64,000 bases of DNA from Boseongicola sp. SB0665_bin_10 (GCA_009838075.1 VXSG01000005.1:16802-80801), one strand, 5' to 3'. Positions 41,601 to 51,226 are shown, numbered from the stretch's first letter. Made by a program: numbers and translations. Notes: a model not told the origin generated them from the letters alone.

Positions 41601-42545
41601 TCAGGCGCAATGGGGACTGGTTTCGTCCCACCTGTGTTGCGCAATGTGCGGTGCATTGGCCAAACGGCTGCGAGTCTCCTCCCACATGACCTTCCAAGCC
41701 CGCCAATCCTTCATCTCGCTCGCGGGATTGCCCCGGGACCGCGCGACGAATTCCGGAAAGTGGCTGCGGCCCGTCGGCTGGCCCGTGACGCTGTAACGAA
41801 GATCGAATGACCAGCGATACCCGTTCGATTCGTTGGCCAGGGACGCGTGAGGCGTCATCGGGTGGAAGATCACCGCGCCCCCTGCCTTGACGGGAACCGG
41901 CACGGAAGTCTCGGGAACGTACGGATCCGCGAGCGCCGTCTGGACCCTGGGGCAATGCGGCATCATCTCGTCGTACCTGTCCGCCGCCACCTTCAGGCAG
42001 CCGTTCTCGACGGTCGCGTCCGTAATGGCCAGCCAGACCGTGACGAACTCGGTCTGGTCAGCTTCCGGCAAGGTGACGCCCTGGTCCTGGTGCCAGTCGG
42101 TTGACACGACATGCGCCCGGATTTCATCCTTGGCCACGGCCCGTTCCGGCGGCTTGATGCGAACGTGCTGGATCGGGTTCGATGTGATCTCGGGCCCGAT
42201 CAGCGTCTCGACCGCGTCGAGAATGTTGCAGTCCGTCACCATGTCGAACACGGCAGGCCCGAAGTGAAACGGCGTCTCCTCGGTGATGCCTGCAAACGGC
42301 AGGCTGATGTCGAAAGGCTGGTACCAGTCGAATCCGCCGCGATACGCCACGTCAAGCTTGTCCCAGAAGTCCATGCCGGGACGCGGCGCATCCACGAGGC
42401 CCTCCACGTGCCACTGGTTGAAGAGACGGTCCATGAGCACGGCATATTCGTCTCGAACATTCTCGATTACCTGGTCGTCCACGAGGCCTTCGACAGCAAG
42501 GTACCCTTGCTCCCTGAACTTCTCCACATCCTGCCTGTCGAGCAT
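41601..42545 (-). CDS. Phytanoyl-CoA dioxygenase (PhyH) family protein 2
   Basis: 314-aa Fe(II)/2-oxoglutarate-dependent dioxygenase. Ligands are His and Asp in STDWHQDQGVT, the distal His in PMTPHASLANES and the 2-oxoglutarate Arg in GYRWSFDLRYS. It is similar to PhyH 1 in layout but clearly a different subfamily with a long N-terminal region (residues 1-110). It sits 14 bases behind dctM and overlaps nothing, but is coupled to PhyH 1. Two different PhyH enzymes in a TRAP operon suggest successive hydroxylations or two related substrates. Confidence 0.88.
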   Translation of the reverse strand: MLDRQDVEKFREQGYLAVEGLVDDQVIENVRDEYAVLMDRLFNQWHVEGLVDAPRPGMDFWDKLDVAYRGGFDWYQPFDISLPFAGITEETPFHFGPAVFDMVTDCNILDAVETLIGPEITSNPIQHVRIKPPERAVAKDEIRAHVVSTDWHQDQGVTLPEADQTEFVTVWLAITDATVENGCLKVAADRYDEMMPHCPRVQTALADPYVPETSVPVPVKAGGAVIFHPMTPHASLANESNGYRWSFDLRYSVTGQPTGRSHFPEFVARSRGNPASEMKDWRAWKVMWEETRSRLANAPHIAQHRWDETSPHCA

Positions 42546-42559
42546 CCGGTCCTCCCGAT

Positions 42560-44185
42560 CTACAAGAGCACCGTGACGATGCTCGGCCAGATGAGCAGCA
42601 CCGACAGGGCCAGAAGCTGCACGCAGATGAACGGCAGGAAGCCCCGGAAGATGTCTGTCAGCGAAATATGCGGCGGTGCCACGGACTTCAGGTAGAAGGC
42701 TGCCGGGCCGAAGGGCGGCGACAGGAAGCTGACCTGCATGTTCATGCAGAACAGCACGCCGAACCAGATCGAGACGTAATGCGGTTCAAGCTGGCCTATG
42801 AAACCGATCTCCTCGATCGGCAGCTTCTTCACGATCGGCAGGAAGACCGGAATGATCAGGAGCACGATGCCGACCCAGTCCATGAAGGCGCCCATGAAAA
42901 GCAGGATCACCATCATGCTGAGCAGCACGAGCATCGTCGGCATCTCGCTCCCGACGATGATGTTCGCGATGTAGCTCGGGCCACCCGCCAAGGTGTACGA
43001 ACCAGCCAGCGCGGCGGCCCCGATGGTGACCCAGATGATCGTGCCGGTCGAGCGCAGTGTCCGCATCAGGCTGTCCCAGACCAGTCCGACCGAGGCCTCG
43101 CCCCGGAACACGGCAATGATGAACACCGCGAGCGCACCCATTCCCGCGGCTTCGGTGATGCCGGTCACCCCGCCATAGATCGAGCCCAGAACGACCCCGA
43201 TGACCGTGAAGGGGGGCACGAGGCCCTTGCCATGCTCCCAAGCCCTTGCGCTTCTTTCGCGCCCGAACACGAACAGGGCTAGGACGATGCCGATCGCGAC
43301 CGCTGCCGCAACATACGGGATGTGGTGCGGCATGCCCCAAGCGATCGGGTCTTCGCCCGCCTCCAGGACGTTTTGGCCCGTGACCGTGAAGTAGAGCACC
43401 CGCAGGAGCAGCAGGGTCGCGAAGCCAGCCAGCAGGATCGACAGGAAGGCGCCGAACATGGCAAGCTTTTGAAAGCCCGGAACGTCGTCCTCGCGCGGCT
43501 CCGGCAACGGTGCCAGCGTCGGGTTCAGGTTCACGCGCACCAGGATGTAGATGATGATGAAGCTTGCCAGCATGAAGCCGGGCACGAAGGCGCCGGTGAA
43601 CAGGGACTTGATCGAGGTCTCGGTGATCAGCCCGTAGATGATCAGCACGATCGACGGCGGAATCATGGTGCCGAGGCTGCCGCTTGCGCAGATCGTCCCG
43701 ATCGCCAGGTTCTGGTTGTATCCCAGCCGCAGCATTTGCGGGAGCGCAATGAGACCAAGCAGCACGACTTCGCCGCCGATGATTCCCGACATGGCCGCCA
43801 TGATGACCGCCATGAGCGAGGTCACGACCGCGATGCCGCCGCGCACCTGCGAAAGCCAGTAGTCGAGCGAGTCATACATCGCCTTGGCAATGCCCGACCG
43901 CTCCAGAAGGGCCGCCATGAAGATGAACAGCGGCACCGACAAGAGGACGTATTCCGTCATCAGGTCGAAGACTTTCTGGGTCAGGATGTATAACGGCCCG
44001 GTGCCGGGATTCTTCGTCAGAAGCCCGTCGCCGAAACTCAACGGGTTCGTCAGCAACGCCGGCTCGAACTTCATGACGAGCACGAGCGCCGCCAGGCTGG
44101 CCGACGCGAGACCGAGCGGCATCCCTATGGCGAGGAGGACGATGAGACCCAGGACCAGGACCAGCGAAATCGTTCCGACATCCAT
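42560..44185 (-). CDS. dctM: TRAP transporter large permease DctM
   Basis: 541-aa membrane protein with about 13 helices, longer than the usual ~430 aa because of an extra ~100-residue segment around positions 245-330. Conserved blocks: GMPLGLASASLAALVL at the N-terminus, GIIGGEVVLLGLIALPQML, GTMIPPSIVLIIYGLITE, PTMLVLLSMMVILLFMGAFMDWVGIVLLIIPVFLPIV and SFLSPPFGPAAFYLKSVAPP. It moves the substrate delivered by the SBP in symport with sodium. Its start overlaps the stop of the small permease (ATGA/TGATG). Confidence 0.94.
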   Translation of the reverse strand: MDVGTISLVLVLGLIVLLAIGMPLGLASASLAALVLVMKFEPALLTNPLSFGDGLLTKNPGTGPLYILTQKVFDLMTEYVLLSVPLFIFMAALLERSGIAKAMYDSLDYWLSQVRGGIAVVTSLMAVIMAAMSGIIGGEVVLLGLIALPQMLRLGYNQNLAIGTICASGSLGTMIPPSIVLIIYGLITETSIKSLFTGAFVPGFMLASFIIIYILVRVNLNPTLAPLPEPREDDVPGFQKLAMFGAFLSILLAGFATLLLLRVLYFTVTGQNVLEAGEDPIAWGMPHHIPYVAAAVAIGIVLALFVFGRERSARAWEHGKGLVPPFTVIGVVLGSIYGGVTGITEAAGMGALAVFIIAVFRGEASVGLVWDSLMRTLRSTGTIIWVTIGAAALAGSYTLAGGPSYIANIIVGSEMPTMLVLLSMMVILLFMGAFMDWVGIVLLIIPVFLPIVKKLPIEEIGFIGQLEPHYVSIWFGVLFCMNMQVSFLSPPFGPAAFYLKSVAPPHISLTDIFRGFLPFICVQLLALSVLLIWPSIVTVLL

Positions 44186-45009
44186 CAGTCGTCTCCTACC
44201 GCGCGCTTGATTGCTTCAAGTTCGTCTTCGTCGATGTCATCGGCCGCCGTGTGCACCTCAGGTTCGAGGTTCCAGTCCGATATCACGTTCAGGACGGCCT
44301 GGATGGCCACCAGCACGATGATGACCAGAACCGCCGGCTGGATCGTCGCCGGAATCGGGGGATCGAACGCCGTGCCGAACATTTCCCACTTGTAGAACTT
44401 GATGAGGAACACCTGCTTGTAGCTGCCGAAGACCAGAAGGAACGCAAACAGCACGAAGAGCGCCGTCCAGATGACGTCGAACGCGCGCTGCATCGGCCGG
44501 GACACGGCGTCGTAGAGCAGGAAGATGCGGATATGGCTGCGCTGCTGCATGCCGTAGAAGCCTGAGCAGAGAAACACGAAACCGCCGATCCAGAGCGTGA
44601 GCTCGTTGGCCCACAGGGTCGGTGCCTCAAGTGCGTATCGAAGGAACACCTCGTAGAGCATGACGGATGTCATCGAGATGATCAGCATCATGGTCACGCG
44701 CCCGAAGAAGAGCGCAACGCGATCAATGGGTTTCCAATGCTGGAATTCCATGTGGGCCACCCTTACGCCCATCATGCCGATCACGAGGAAGACGGGGATG
44801 AGTGCGAGCGCCACCCAGTCGACGATGTCGGCCACGCCGCCAAACAAGCCCGGAAGCCCGGGCGTCACGTCCTTCGTCACGTGAATCGCCGTGACCTGGG
44901 CAAGCGTCGAAGGGTTCTCATGCGGCGCCAGCGTGAGGATGTATGCCGGAATGTGCCAGATGGCCCAGCTCGCGCAGACGACAAAGCAGAACGGTATCAA
45001 CCATTCCAT
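44185..45009 (-). CDS. dctQ: TRAP transporter small permease DctQ
   Basis: About 274-aa small permease, larger than usual (~160-180 aa). Four conserved DctQ helices occupy roughly residues 95-230; TMMLIISMTSVMLYEVFLRYAL and WANELTLWIGGFVFLCSGFYGMQQRSHIRIFL carry the diagnostic R-Y/W-A-N-E pattern. An extra N-terminal segment of about 90 residues holds another helix pair. ATG 45009 has AGGAAG nearby; a GTG at 45033 has an equally good AAGGGG site. It is followed by dctM and preceded by the enolase-superfamily gene. Confidence 0.9.
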   Translation of the reverse strand: MEWLIPFCFVVCASWAIWHIPAYILTLAPHENPSTLAQVTAIHVTKDVTPGLPGLFGGVADIVDWVALALIPVFLVIGMMGVRVAHMEFQHWKPIDRVALFFGRVTMMLIISMTSVMLYEVFLRYALEAPTLWANELTLWIGGFVFLCSGFYGMQQRSHIRIFLLYDAVSRPMQRAFDVIWTALFVLFAFLLVFGSYKQVFLIKFYKWEMFGTAFDPPIPATIQPAVLVIIVLVAIQAVLNVISDWNLEPEVHTAADDIDEDELEAIKRAVGDD

Positions 45010-45044
45010 GAAGCTTCCTGTTTGGTCCTTCACAACGTTCCCCT

Positions 45045-46211
45045 TCAAGCGATCTTGTAACTCTTGATGAATTCCTGATCGGGCGCGACACCCAAACCCG
45101 GCGCAGTCGGGATTGCAACCCTGCCTCGGTTCCCTTTGACCTGGCGCTGGACATCAAGCGGTTCGGCCAGGAGACCGTCACGGAAGACGTTCTCCGTGGT
45201 GTCGAATTCCAGCATGGGCTCCCAGGGGTTCAGGCCTCCCGGCATCGTCGGCATCGCGGCCAGGAGATGCAGGTTCACCGCAACGGCGATCGCCGATCCC
45301 CAGACATGGTTGACGACCGGTGTGTGATGTGCGTGGCAAAGCGCGAGAACCCGAAGATACTCGCTGACGCCGCCAAGCGCACAGACCTCAGGCTGCGCGA
45401 TGTCCAGTCCCCTGTTCTCCAGGATTGCACGCCAGCCCCAACGGTTGAATTCCGCTTCCCCGCCGGCAATGTTGACCTTGAGGCCGGCGCGCAGCTCGCG
45501 ATAGCCGTCCAGGTCCTCCGGCGCCACGGGTTCCTCGAACCAGTAAGCGCCCAGCTCTTCCAGCGCACGGCCCACATGGAAGGCGTCGCTGGTCGTGTAG
45601 CAATGGTTTGCATCCACCATGAAGCGGAAGTCGGGACCGACGCCCTCGCGCACGGCTGTCGCAAGGCGAATGTCATTCTCAGGCCCAAGACCCACCTTCA
45701 TCTTGGCTGCGACAAATCCCGCCTCCTTGATTGCGGCAGCCTCGTCGCGGAATCGCGTGGCCAGCTCGGACACCGGCTCGGGCCGCAGCATCATGCCGTA
45801 GCCGTAGACGGGCACGTTCTTCCTGTGAGCGCCGCCGATCAGCTTGTGAAGGGGCAGTCCCGCCACCTTGCCGGAGATGTCCCACAGCGCGATGTCCACG
45901 CCAGAAAGGGCCTGGAGCGGCATTCCCTTCTGCCCATGATCACGAAGGAGGTTGTAGACCCGGTGCCAGATCACGTCGCGGTCAAGCGGGTCGGAGCCGA
46001 GGACCATCGGCTGTATCACGTCCTCGACGATGCCCTTGTTCGCCAGCGCAACTGCGCCGGGACCGAAACACTCGCCCCAGCCGCTGACGCCTTCGTCGGT
46101 CTCGACCTCGACGAGGTGGGCGGTGCGCCTGGAGTAGTACTGCTGCGAATACCCGAGCACTTCAGGCATGTCGCAGGACAGGACGTGGCTTGCGATGCGG
46201 GTGATCTTCAT
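45045..46211 (-). CDS. Enolase-superfamily dehydratase/racemase (MR/MLE) 1
   Basis: 388-aa member of the mandelate racemase/muconate lactonising group. Catalytic and metal residues: Lys170-x-Lys172 in AAKMKV, Asp200 in MVDANH, Glu226 in WFEEPV, Glu252 in GGEAEF, and His302 in VNHVWGSA. The pattern fits acid-sugar dehydratases that give 2-keto-3-deoxy acids, in line with the kduD and kdgK genes nearby, but the particular sugar acid cannot be read. ATG 46211 is used; the longer frame reaches into a perfect hairpin (46230-46256). It lies between the TRAP SBP and small permease genes. Confidence 0.88.
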   Translation of the reverse strand: MKITRIASHVLSCDMPEVLGYSQQYYSRRTAHLVEVETDEGVSGWGECFGPGAVALANKGIVEDVIQPMVLGSDPLDRDVIWHRVYNLLRDHGQKGMPLQALSGVDIALWDISGKVAGLPLHKLIGGAHRKNVPVYGYGMMLRPEPVSELATRFRDEAAAIKEAGFVAAKMKVGLGPENDIRLATAVREGVGPDFRFMVDANHCYTTSDAFHVGRALEELGAYWFEEPVAPEDLDGYRELRAGLKVNIAGGEAEFNRWGWRAILENRGLDIAQPEVCALGGVSEYLRVLALCHAHHTPVVNHVWGSAIAVAVNLHLLAAMPTMPGGLNPWEPMLEFDTTENVFRDGLLAEPLDVQRQVKGNRGRVAIPTAPGLGVAPDQEFIKSYKIA

Positions 46212-46229
46212 GGGATCCAGAATCGCATT

Positions 46230-46256
46230 GCGGCAGGGCCCGTCGAGCCCTGCCGC
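46230..46256 (-). promoter_or_regulatory. Perfect 10-bp hairpin behind the TRAP SBP gene
   Basis: Arms GCGGCAGGGC (46230-46239) and GCCCTGCCGC (46247-46256) with a seven-base loop. It lies 26 bases beyond the SBP stop and ends 18 bases before the MR/MLE 1 start. No T-run follows in the minus direction. It probably stabilises the SBP message or attenuates the rest of the operon, as inferred for the Dpp cluster. Confidence 0.7.
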
Positions 46257-46281
46257 CAATCAATTCCGAGGCGCCAACCGC

Positions 46282-47298
46282 CTACTGCATTGCGCCAATG
46301 CCGACCAGGAAGTCGATATGGCTTTGCAGAAGCGCCTTGGCTTCGGGAGTCGTCGCGAACTCTTCCCAGCCCGCCTTAACGGCAACGCGGAACTTCGCGA
46401 GCTCTTCCGGCGACCACTCGTAGAGATTCACGCCCTTGTCACGCAGTACGACCGCGTTCTGGGCGTTCTTGACCTCGTTGATCGATGCGTTGTGCATCGC
46501 CAGCGCATCCATTGCGACGATCATGATCCGCTTGTGGTGCTCCGGCATCGCGTCCCAGACGTCCTTGCGGCAGGCCAGGTGGTCGGCCGGCATGGAGTGG
46601 AAGCCAGGGAAGTTGGTGTGCTTGGCGATGTCATAGAGACCCAGACCGATGTTGTTGGTCAGGTTCGCCGCATCGGCGCCATCGATGATGCCGGTCTCGA
46701 GAGCGGTGAAGATCTCGTTGAAGTCCATTACGATTGGCGAAGCCCCGAGATTGGAGAACACCTTGGTTGCCAGGCCCGGAGGCGAACGGAACTTCCAGTC
46801 CTTGAAGTCGTCGACGCCGCGGATCGGGCGGGTTGACGAGAGCGATTCGGGCCCGGGGATCCACCAGCCCACGAACTCCATGTTGTGCTGGTTATACAGT
46901 TCGTTGACGGCATCCCGCCCGCCTGCATGCAGGAGCCAGGCCATCTGCTGGTAGGGATTGGTATATCCGCCCATGAGGTCGCCGGTGAACTGGAACGCCG
47001 GGTTCTTGCCGGTCTGGTACGCGCCACCAGTCATGTCGCAGTCGAGAATGCCGGTCGCGGCCGCATCGAAGGTCTCCGCCGACTTCACGACGGACGAGGC
47101 GTAGAACATCTCGACCTCGATCTCGCCGTTCGACATGGTGGTGATGTCATCGATGTACTTTTCGGCCATCTGACCCGAGAGGGTCTCCTGGCTGAAGTGC
47201 GTCTGGATCCGCAGATTCGTCTGAGCCGATGCGGCAGTGGCCCCGATTGCAAGTGCCGCAACCGACGCCGCGAGGATCATTCCTCTGGTGAGTTTCAT
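46282..47298 (-). CDS. dctP: TRAP transporter substrate-binding protein DctP
   Basis: 338-aa periplasmic TRAP binding protein. The ATG 47298 is preceded by GGGAGGA and gives a signal peptide (LAIGATAASAQT cleavage region). The DctP fold is shown by LRIQTHFSQETLSGQMAEKY, WWIPGPESLSSTRPI, DWKFRSPPGLATKVFSNLGASPIVMDFNEIFTALETGIIDGAD (the carboxylate-binding Arg is in the KFRSP stretch) and a conserved C-terminal helix. The pathway neighbours suggest a sugar acid or similar carboxylate ligand. It is followed by the hairpin at 46230-46256. Confidence 0.94.
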   Translation of the reverse strand: MKLTRGMILAASVAALAIGATAASAQTNLRIQTHFSQETLSGQMAEKYIDDITTMSNGEIEVEMFYASSVVKSAETFDAAATGILDCDMTGGAYQTGKNPAFQFTGDLMGGYTNPYQQMAWLLHAGGRDAVNELYNQHNMEFVGWWIPGPESLSSTRPIRGVDDFKDWKFRSPPGLATKVFSNLGASPIVMDFNEIFTALETGIIDGADAANLTNNIGLGLYDIAKHTNFPGFHSMPADHLACRKDVWDAMPEHHKRIMIVAMDALAMHNASINEVKNAQNAVVLRDKGVNLYEWSPEELAKFRVAVKAGWEEFATTPEAKALLQSHIDFLVGIGAMQ

Positions 47299-47429
47299 TC
47301 TAGGATTCCTCCCTTGAGTGTTCCGCCCGGACATGCCCTGACCTCCATCTGGCCATGAGAGCGCCCGAGCCCGAGATTGATGCCCATAACGGCAAGTCAC
47401 TGGTCACAAACACATTCAATTTCGCCTCC

Positions 47430-48200
47430 CTATCGCCCCATCCAACCGCCGTCCACAACAAGGATTTCCCCGTTGACATAGTCGGACGCCGACGACGCGA
47501 GAAAGACCACCGGTCCGGCAAAGTCCTCCGGACTTCCCCACCGTCCCTGCGGAATGCGCTCCAGGATGGCCTTCTGCCTGGCGGGATCATTCCTGAGCGC
47601 CTCGGTGTTGTCAGTTGCGACATAGCCCGGCGCAATGGCGTTGACGTTGATCCCCCGACCCGCCCACTCGTTCGCCAGGGCCTTGGTCAGTTGCGCGACC
47701 CCGCCCTTGGACGCGGCATACCCCGGCACCGTGACCCCTCCCTGAAACGACAGCACCGAGGCCGTGAAAATGATCTTGCCACGGCCACGTTCAATCATGC
47801 CGCGACCGATTTCCCGGCTCAGGACGAACTGGGCGGAGAGATTCACCTCGATCACCTCGTCCCACCACTCGCCGGGATGATCCGCGGCGGGCTTGCGCCT
47901 GATTGTTCCGGCGTTGTTGACAAGGATGTCGGGCTTGACCCCGTCCCGGGCCAGATCTGCAACAAGCGCGTTCAGGGCCGCCCGGTCCGCGAAGTCGGCC
48001 TGGTAGGCCGCGAAACTGCGCCCCTTGCCGGCAACAGCCGCGCCGACCTCCGAACCCTCACCTTCCAGGCTGGCGCTGACGCCAACGATGTCGGCGCCGG
48101 CGGAGGCAAGCGCCTCGGCCATGCCGCGTCCGATTCCGCGCCTCGCGCCGGTGACCAGCGCGGTCTTTCCCGTCAGGTCGAATGCGGAAAGAACGTTCAC
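47430..48200 (-). CDS. kduD: 2-dehydro-3-deoxy-D-gluconate 5-dehydrogenase-like SDR
   Basis: 256-aa classical short-chain dehydrogenase closely resembling KduD, which interconverts 2,5-diketo-3-deoxygluconate and 2-keto-3-deoxygluconate. NAD site TGARRGIGRGMAEAL, NNAGTIRRKPA (a KduD hallmark), the Ser of TASVLSFQGG, YAASKGG with Tyr and Lys, and the C-terminal LVVDGGWMGR. It starts at a GTG that overlaps the Zn-dehydrogenase stop (GTGA). In this operon it probably acts on a sugar-acid intermediate leading to the KdgK substrate. Confidence 0.9.
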   Translation of the reverse strand: MNVLSAFDLTGKTALVTGARRGIGRGMAEALASAGADIVGVSASLEGEGSEVGAAVAGKGRSFAAYQADFADRAALNALVADLARDGVKPDILVNNAGTIRRKPAADHPGEWWDEVIEVNLSAQFVLSREIGRGMIERGRGKIIFTASVLSFQGGVTVPGYAASKGGVAQLTKALANEWAGRGINVNAIAPGYVATDNTEALRNDPARQKAILERIPQGRWGSPEDFAGPVVFLASSASDYVNGEILVVDGGWMGR

Positions 48201-49234
48201 GCGCCATCCCCGATCTTGATGAGGCTCTTCAGCGCCGTCGGACTGCTGTCCAGGGCCTCGAATGCTGACTGGATGCCGGACAACGGGCTGACATCCGTTA
48301 TGACCGTGTCCGCATCAACTCCGCCGCCGGCGATGATCGCGATGGCCTGCTCGTAATCCTCCGGCTCGTAGACGCGCGCGCCCAAGAGTTCAAGCTCGCG
48401 CCAGAAAAACTTGAAAAGGTCGATCTTCGGCCTCCGGGCGTGGATTGCCACCATGACGATCCGTCCCCGCGTTGCTGCGCAGGCCGTCATCGCATCGACC
48501 CCGGCTTGCGTGCCCGAAACCTCGAACACGACATCCGCACCCTTCTTCGCGGTTCGCTCGTTGACCAGGGCGGGCAGGTCATCCTCTGCCGGATTCACCA
48601 CGTCGAATCCGAGCTTGCGGGCAATCTCGACGCGGTTCGGATTCACTTCGGACAACACGACCTTGGCACCACGCTCGCGTGCAACCATCGCGCAGAGAAT
48701 CCCGATCGGGCCGCCCCCGACAACAAGCGCGTCCTCGCCCGGTCGCAGCGCCGAGCGCCGCACGTCGTGGCACGCAACAGCGACAGGCTCGATGAGCGCG
48801 GCGTGATCCATGCGCAGGCCGTCCGGCAACGCATGGAGCGTGTGTGCCGGCACGTTCCAGATCTCCTGCATCGCGCCATCCGTATCGAGCCCGAGAAACT
48901 TCAGATTGTGGCAGATGTGCCTGTGACCCGCTGCGCATGCCGGGCACTCGTCGCAATGGTCCAAGGGCCGCACCACGACCTTCTGCCCGACGGAGACGTC
49001 TGACGCGCCCTCCCCGACAGCCGCGACTGTCCCGGACATTTCGTGTCCGATCACGCGATTCAGGCCGACCCTTGCATCCATGTTTCCGTGAAAGACATGC
49101 ATGTCGGTCCCGCATATCCCGCAATAGGCAACGCGAACCGCGACCTCGCCCGGCCCAGGTTCGCTTGCATGCCTCGCCTCGACGGCGAAGGACCTGTTCC
49201 CTCGGTAGAATGCTGCCGCGACTTCCTTGTTCAT
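48197..49234 (-). CDS. Zinc-dependent alcohol (polyol/threonine-type) dehydrogenase
   Basis: 345-aa medium-chain dehydrogenase. Catalytic zinc site [15 protein letters not shown] and GHEMSGTV; structural zinc Cys residues in [20 protein letters not shown] site [20 protein letters not shown]. The architecture matches sorbitol/galactitol/threonine-type enzymes that oxidise a hydroxyl of a polyol or sugar acid. It overlaps both neighbours by four bases (ATGA and GTGA), so it belongs to the sugar-acid operon with the upstream dehydratase and the downstream kduD-like gene. Confidence 0.92.
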   Translation of the reverse strand: MNKEVAAAFYRGNRSFAVEARHASEPGPGEVAVRVAYCGICGTDMHVFHGNMDARVGLNRVIGHEMSGTVAAVGEGASDVSVGQKVVVRPLDHCDECPACAAGHRHICHNLKFLGLDTDGAMQEIWNVPAHTLHALPDGLRMDHAALIEPVAVACHDVRRSALRPGEDALVVGGGPIGILCAMVARERGAKVVLSEVNPNRVEIARKLGFDVVNPAEDDLPALVNERTAKKGADVVFEVSGTQAGVDAMTACAATRGRIVMVAIHARRPKIDLFKFFWRELELLGARVYEPEDYEQAIAIIAGGGVDADTVITDVSPLSGIQSAFEALDSSPTALKSLIKIGDGA

Positions 49235-50355
49235 GCCGCCCTGCCCGCTCTCGCGTTCCGGGCCGCGGCGTCATGCGCGGCCTCGAGCTTCGCCCAATCG
49301 AAGGAAACGCCAATGCCCGGCTCGTTCGGAGCAACGGCAAGGTGATCCTCCACGACGAGCGGGCGGTGCGTGTATTCGTCTATCGGAAAGCTGTGCACTT
49401 CCAGCCAGCCCGAGTCGGGACGCGCCGACACGAGACTGACGTGAAGCTCCTGCATTCCGTGGCTGCAGACCGGGATGCCATGCCGTTCGCTCAGTTCCGC
49501 AACCCGAAGCCAGCCGGTAATGCCACCGCAATTGGAGGCGTCCGGCTGGATGTAGCTCAATCCGGCGTCGCCGCACGCGTGCTCGAACTCGTGGATCGTG
49601 TGCAGGTTTTCGCCCATCGCCAAGGGCACGCCCGTTGCCTCCGCAATCCGGGCATATCCCGCGTAGTCGTCGGGAATGACCGGTTCCTCGAACCAGAGGA
49701 TGTCATGTTCGGCAAATGCGAACGCGGCCTTGATCGCCTCGGGCACGGAGAACGCATAGTTTGCGTCCACCATGAATGTGCGGTCTGGCCCCAGCACCTC
49801 CCGGACGGCGTGCACACGATCGACGTCGGTCGCCAGTTCCGGCTGACCCACCTTGATTTTCACCGCATTGAATCCCGCGTCGACGAAGCCCTCGGCCTGG
49901 CGGATGAGCTTGTCGAGCGGGAAATTCAGGTCGATGCCTCCGCGATAGGCCTTGCAGCGGTCTCCTGCCCCGCCGGCCACCTTCCAGAGCGGCTTGCCGG
50001 CCGCCTTGCAGCGAAGGTCCCACAGCGCGATGTCGACGGCGGAAATCGCGAACGATGCCACGCCTCCCCGGGCCACGTAGTGAACATGCCATTGCATGGC
50101 ATCGTGGAGCGTCTCGACCTGGATTGCATCCTGACCGACCAGGAAGGGTGCGAGATCGTGCTCGATCATCGCCACGATGGCCTGTCCGCCCCTGCCGCCC
50201 GTATAGGTGTATCCGGTTCCTTCCTGGCCATCGCCTGTCCGAACAGTGACCGTAACGAGTTCGAATTCCGTGTGGTCGCCATGCTTGGCATCGGTCAGCA
50301 CTTCCGCGAGCGGAACGGCGAAACGCCTGACGGATACGTCTGAGATGACCGGCAT
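49231..50355 (-). CDS. Enolase-superfamily acid-sugar dehydratase (MR/MLE) 2
   Basis: 374-aa mandelate-racemase-type enzyme. Lys166-x-Lys168 (AVKIKV), Asp197 (MVDANY), Glu223 (WFEEPV), Glu249 (AMGEN), and the His299-Asp272 dyad (CSHGMQ, QPDAS) are all in place, giving a general-base pair on both faces of the active site. The loop [15 protein letters not shown] near the N-terminus matches aldarate/altronate- or fuconate-like dehydratase relatives. The first gene of the minus-strand sugar-acid operon; the divergent GntR gene lies 154 bases away. ATG 50355 has a GGGGAC site; a TTG at 50367 is less likely. Confidence 0.9.
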   Translation of the reverse strand: MPVISDVSVRRFAVPLAEVLTDAKHGDHTEFELVTVTVRTGDGQEGTGYTYTGGRGGQAIVAMIEHDLAPFLVGQDAIQVETLHDAMQWHVHYVARGGVASFAISAVDIALWDLRCKAAGKPLWKVAGGAGDRCKAYRGGIDLNFPLDKLIRQAEGFVDAGFNAVKIKVGQPELATDVDRVHAVREVLGPDRTFMVDANYAFSVPEAIKAAFAFAEHDILWFEEPVIPDDYAGYARIAEATGVPLAMGENLHTIHEFEHACGDAGLSYIQPDASNCGGITGWLRVAELSERHGIPVCSHGMQELHVSLVSARPDSGWLEVHSFPIDEYTHRPLVVEDHLAVAPNEPGIGVSFDWAKLEAAHDAAARNARAGRAA

Positions 50356-50403
50356 GCGCGTCCCCAAGCGGCATGTGCTCTGATCATTGCAAGGCTTGTT
50401 TCA

Positions 50404-50496
50404 GTTTGGTATGACAAAAACGCAGAATCATGTCCAGAACTTCTTTCGCCATGCCCGCAAAACAAGCAATTCTTGCCCAGTTTTGTCATACTAAAC
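50404..50496. promoter_or_regulatory. Two near-identical inverted operator-like sites between divergent operons
   Basis: GTTTGGTATGACAAAA (50404-50419) and TTTTGTCATACTAAAC (50481-50496) are inverted copies with one mismatch, 77 bases centre to centre. Each contains a GT-N3-AC core typical of GntR/FadR-family operators. They flank the space between the divergent MR/MLE 2 and GntR genes, so the GntR protein could bind both, possibly with looping, and control both operons. The binding is inferred from position and pattern. Confidence 0.75.
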
Positions 50497-50509
50497 AGGC
50501 TCTCGGTGT

Positions 50510-51226
50510 ATGACGGACGAGTGGATTCGAGACGTACGCACCCGCGCTGCGGACAATCTGGTCTCGATATTCGAGCGGCAGATCATCGATGGCACGCTCG
50601 CCGTCGGAAAGCCGTTGCCGCCCGAACGCGAGATCATGCAGTCCTTCGGCGTCAGCCGCACGGTCGTTCGCGAAGCCGTGCGGGCCCTTGCCGCCAAGGG
50701 TCTCGTCGAAGCCCGGCCGCGCTACCGGCCTGTCGTGCGAACGCCGGGTTACGATGCCGCGATCGAAGCCGTTGGTTCGGTCGTCAACCGTCTCCTGACC
50801 GTGCCGGGCGGCGTGCGAAACCTCTTCGAGCTTCGCATCATGATGGAAGCGGCCCTTGTCCGCGACGCGGCACTGCATGCCGGCAAGGATCATGTCGCGC
50901 GAATGAAGCAGGCGCTGGCAGACAACGAAGCGGCACTCGGCGATTCCGAACGGTTCTTTGAAACCGACGTCGCCTTCCACCGCGTTCTCTACGAGGTTCC
51001 CGACAACCCGGTGCTGCCGCAGATTCACAAAGCCTATACGGACTGGCTGTCGAGTCACTGGACGCGAATGCCGCGGGATCCGGAACGCAATCACGTGAAC
51101 TACAGGGCGCATGGCAGGATCTTCGAATCGATCCTTTTCCGAGATCCGGACGCAGCCGAACGCGCGCTCCGCGACCATCTTGACGATGCCTGGGACCAGG
51201 TGCGTCTGACCTTTGAAGAGCCATGA
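50510..51226 (+). CDS. FadR-type GntR transcriptional regulator
   Basis: 238-aa regulator with an N-terminal winged helix (residues ~10-75: PLPPEREIMQSFGVSRTVVREAVRALAAKGLVEARPRYRPVV) and a C-terminal FCD ligand-binding domain with FELRIMMEAALVRDAALHA and the metal-binding Asp/His residues in FFETDVAFHRVLYEV and INYRAHGRIFESIL-like HVNYRAHGRIFES. It probably senses a sugar acid or its keto-deoxy product and binds the paired sites at 50404-50496. The stop overlaps the start of kdgK (ATGA). Confidence 0.93.
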   Translation: MTDEWIRDVRTRAADNLVSIFERQIIDGTLAVGKPLPPEREIMQSFGVSRTVVREAVRALAAKGLVEARPRYRPVVRTPGYDAAIEAVGSVVNRLLTVPGGVRNLFELRIMMEAALVRDAALHAGKDHVARMKQALADNEAALGDSERFFETDVAFHRVLYEVPDNPVLPQIHKAYTDWLSSHWTRMPRDPERNHVNYRAHGRIFESILFRDPDAAERALRDHLDDAWDQVRLTFEEP

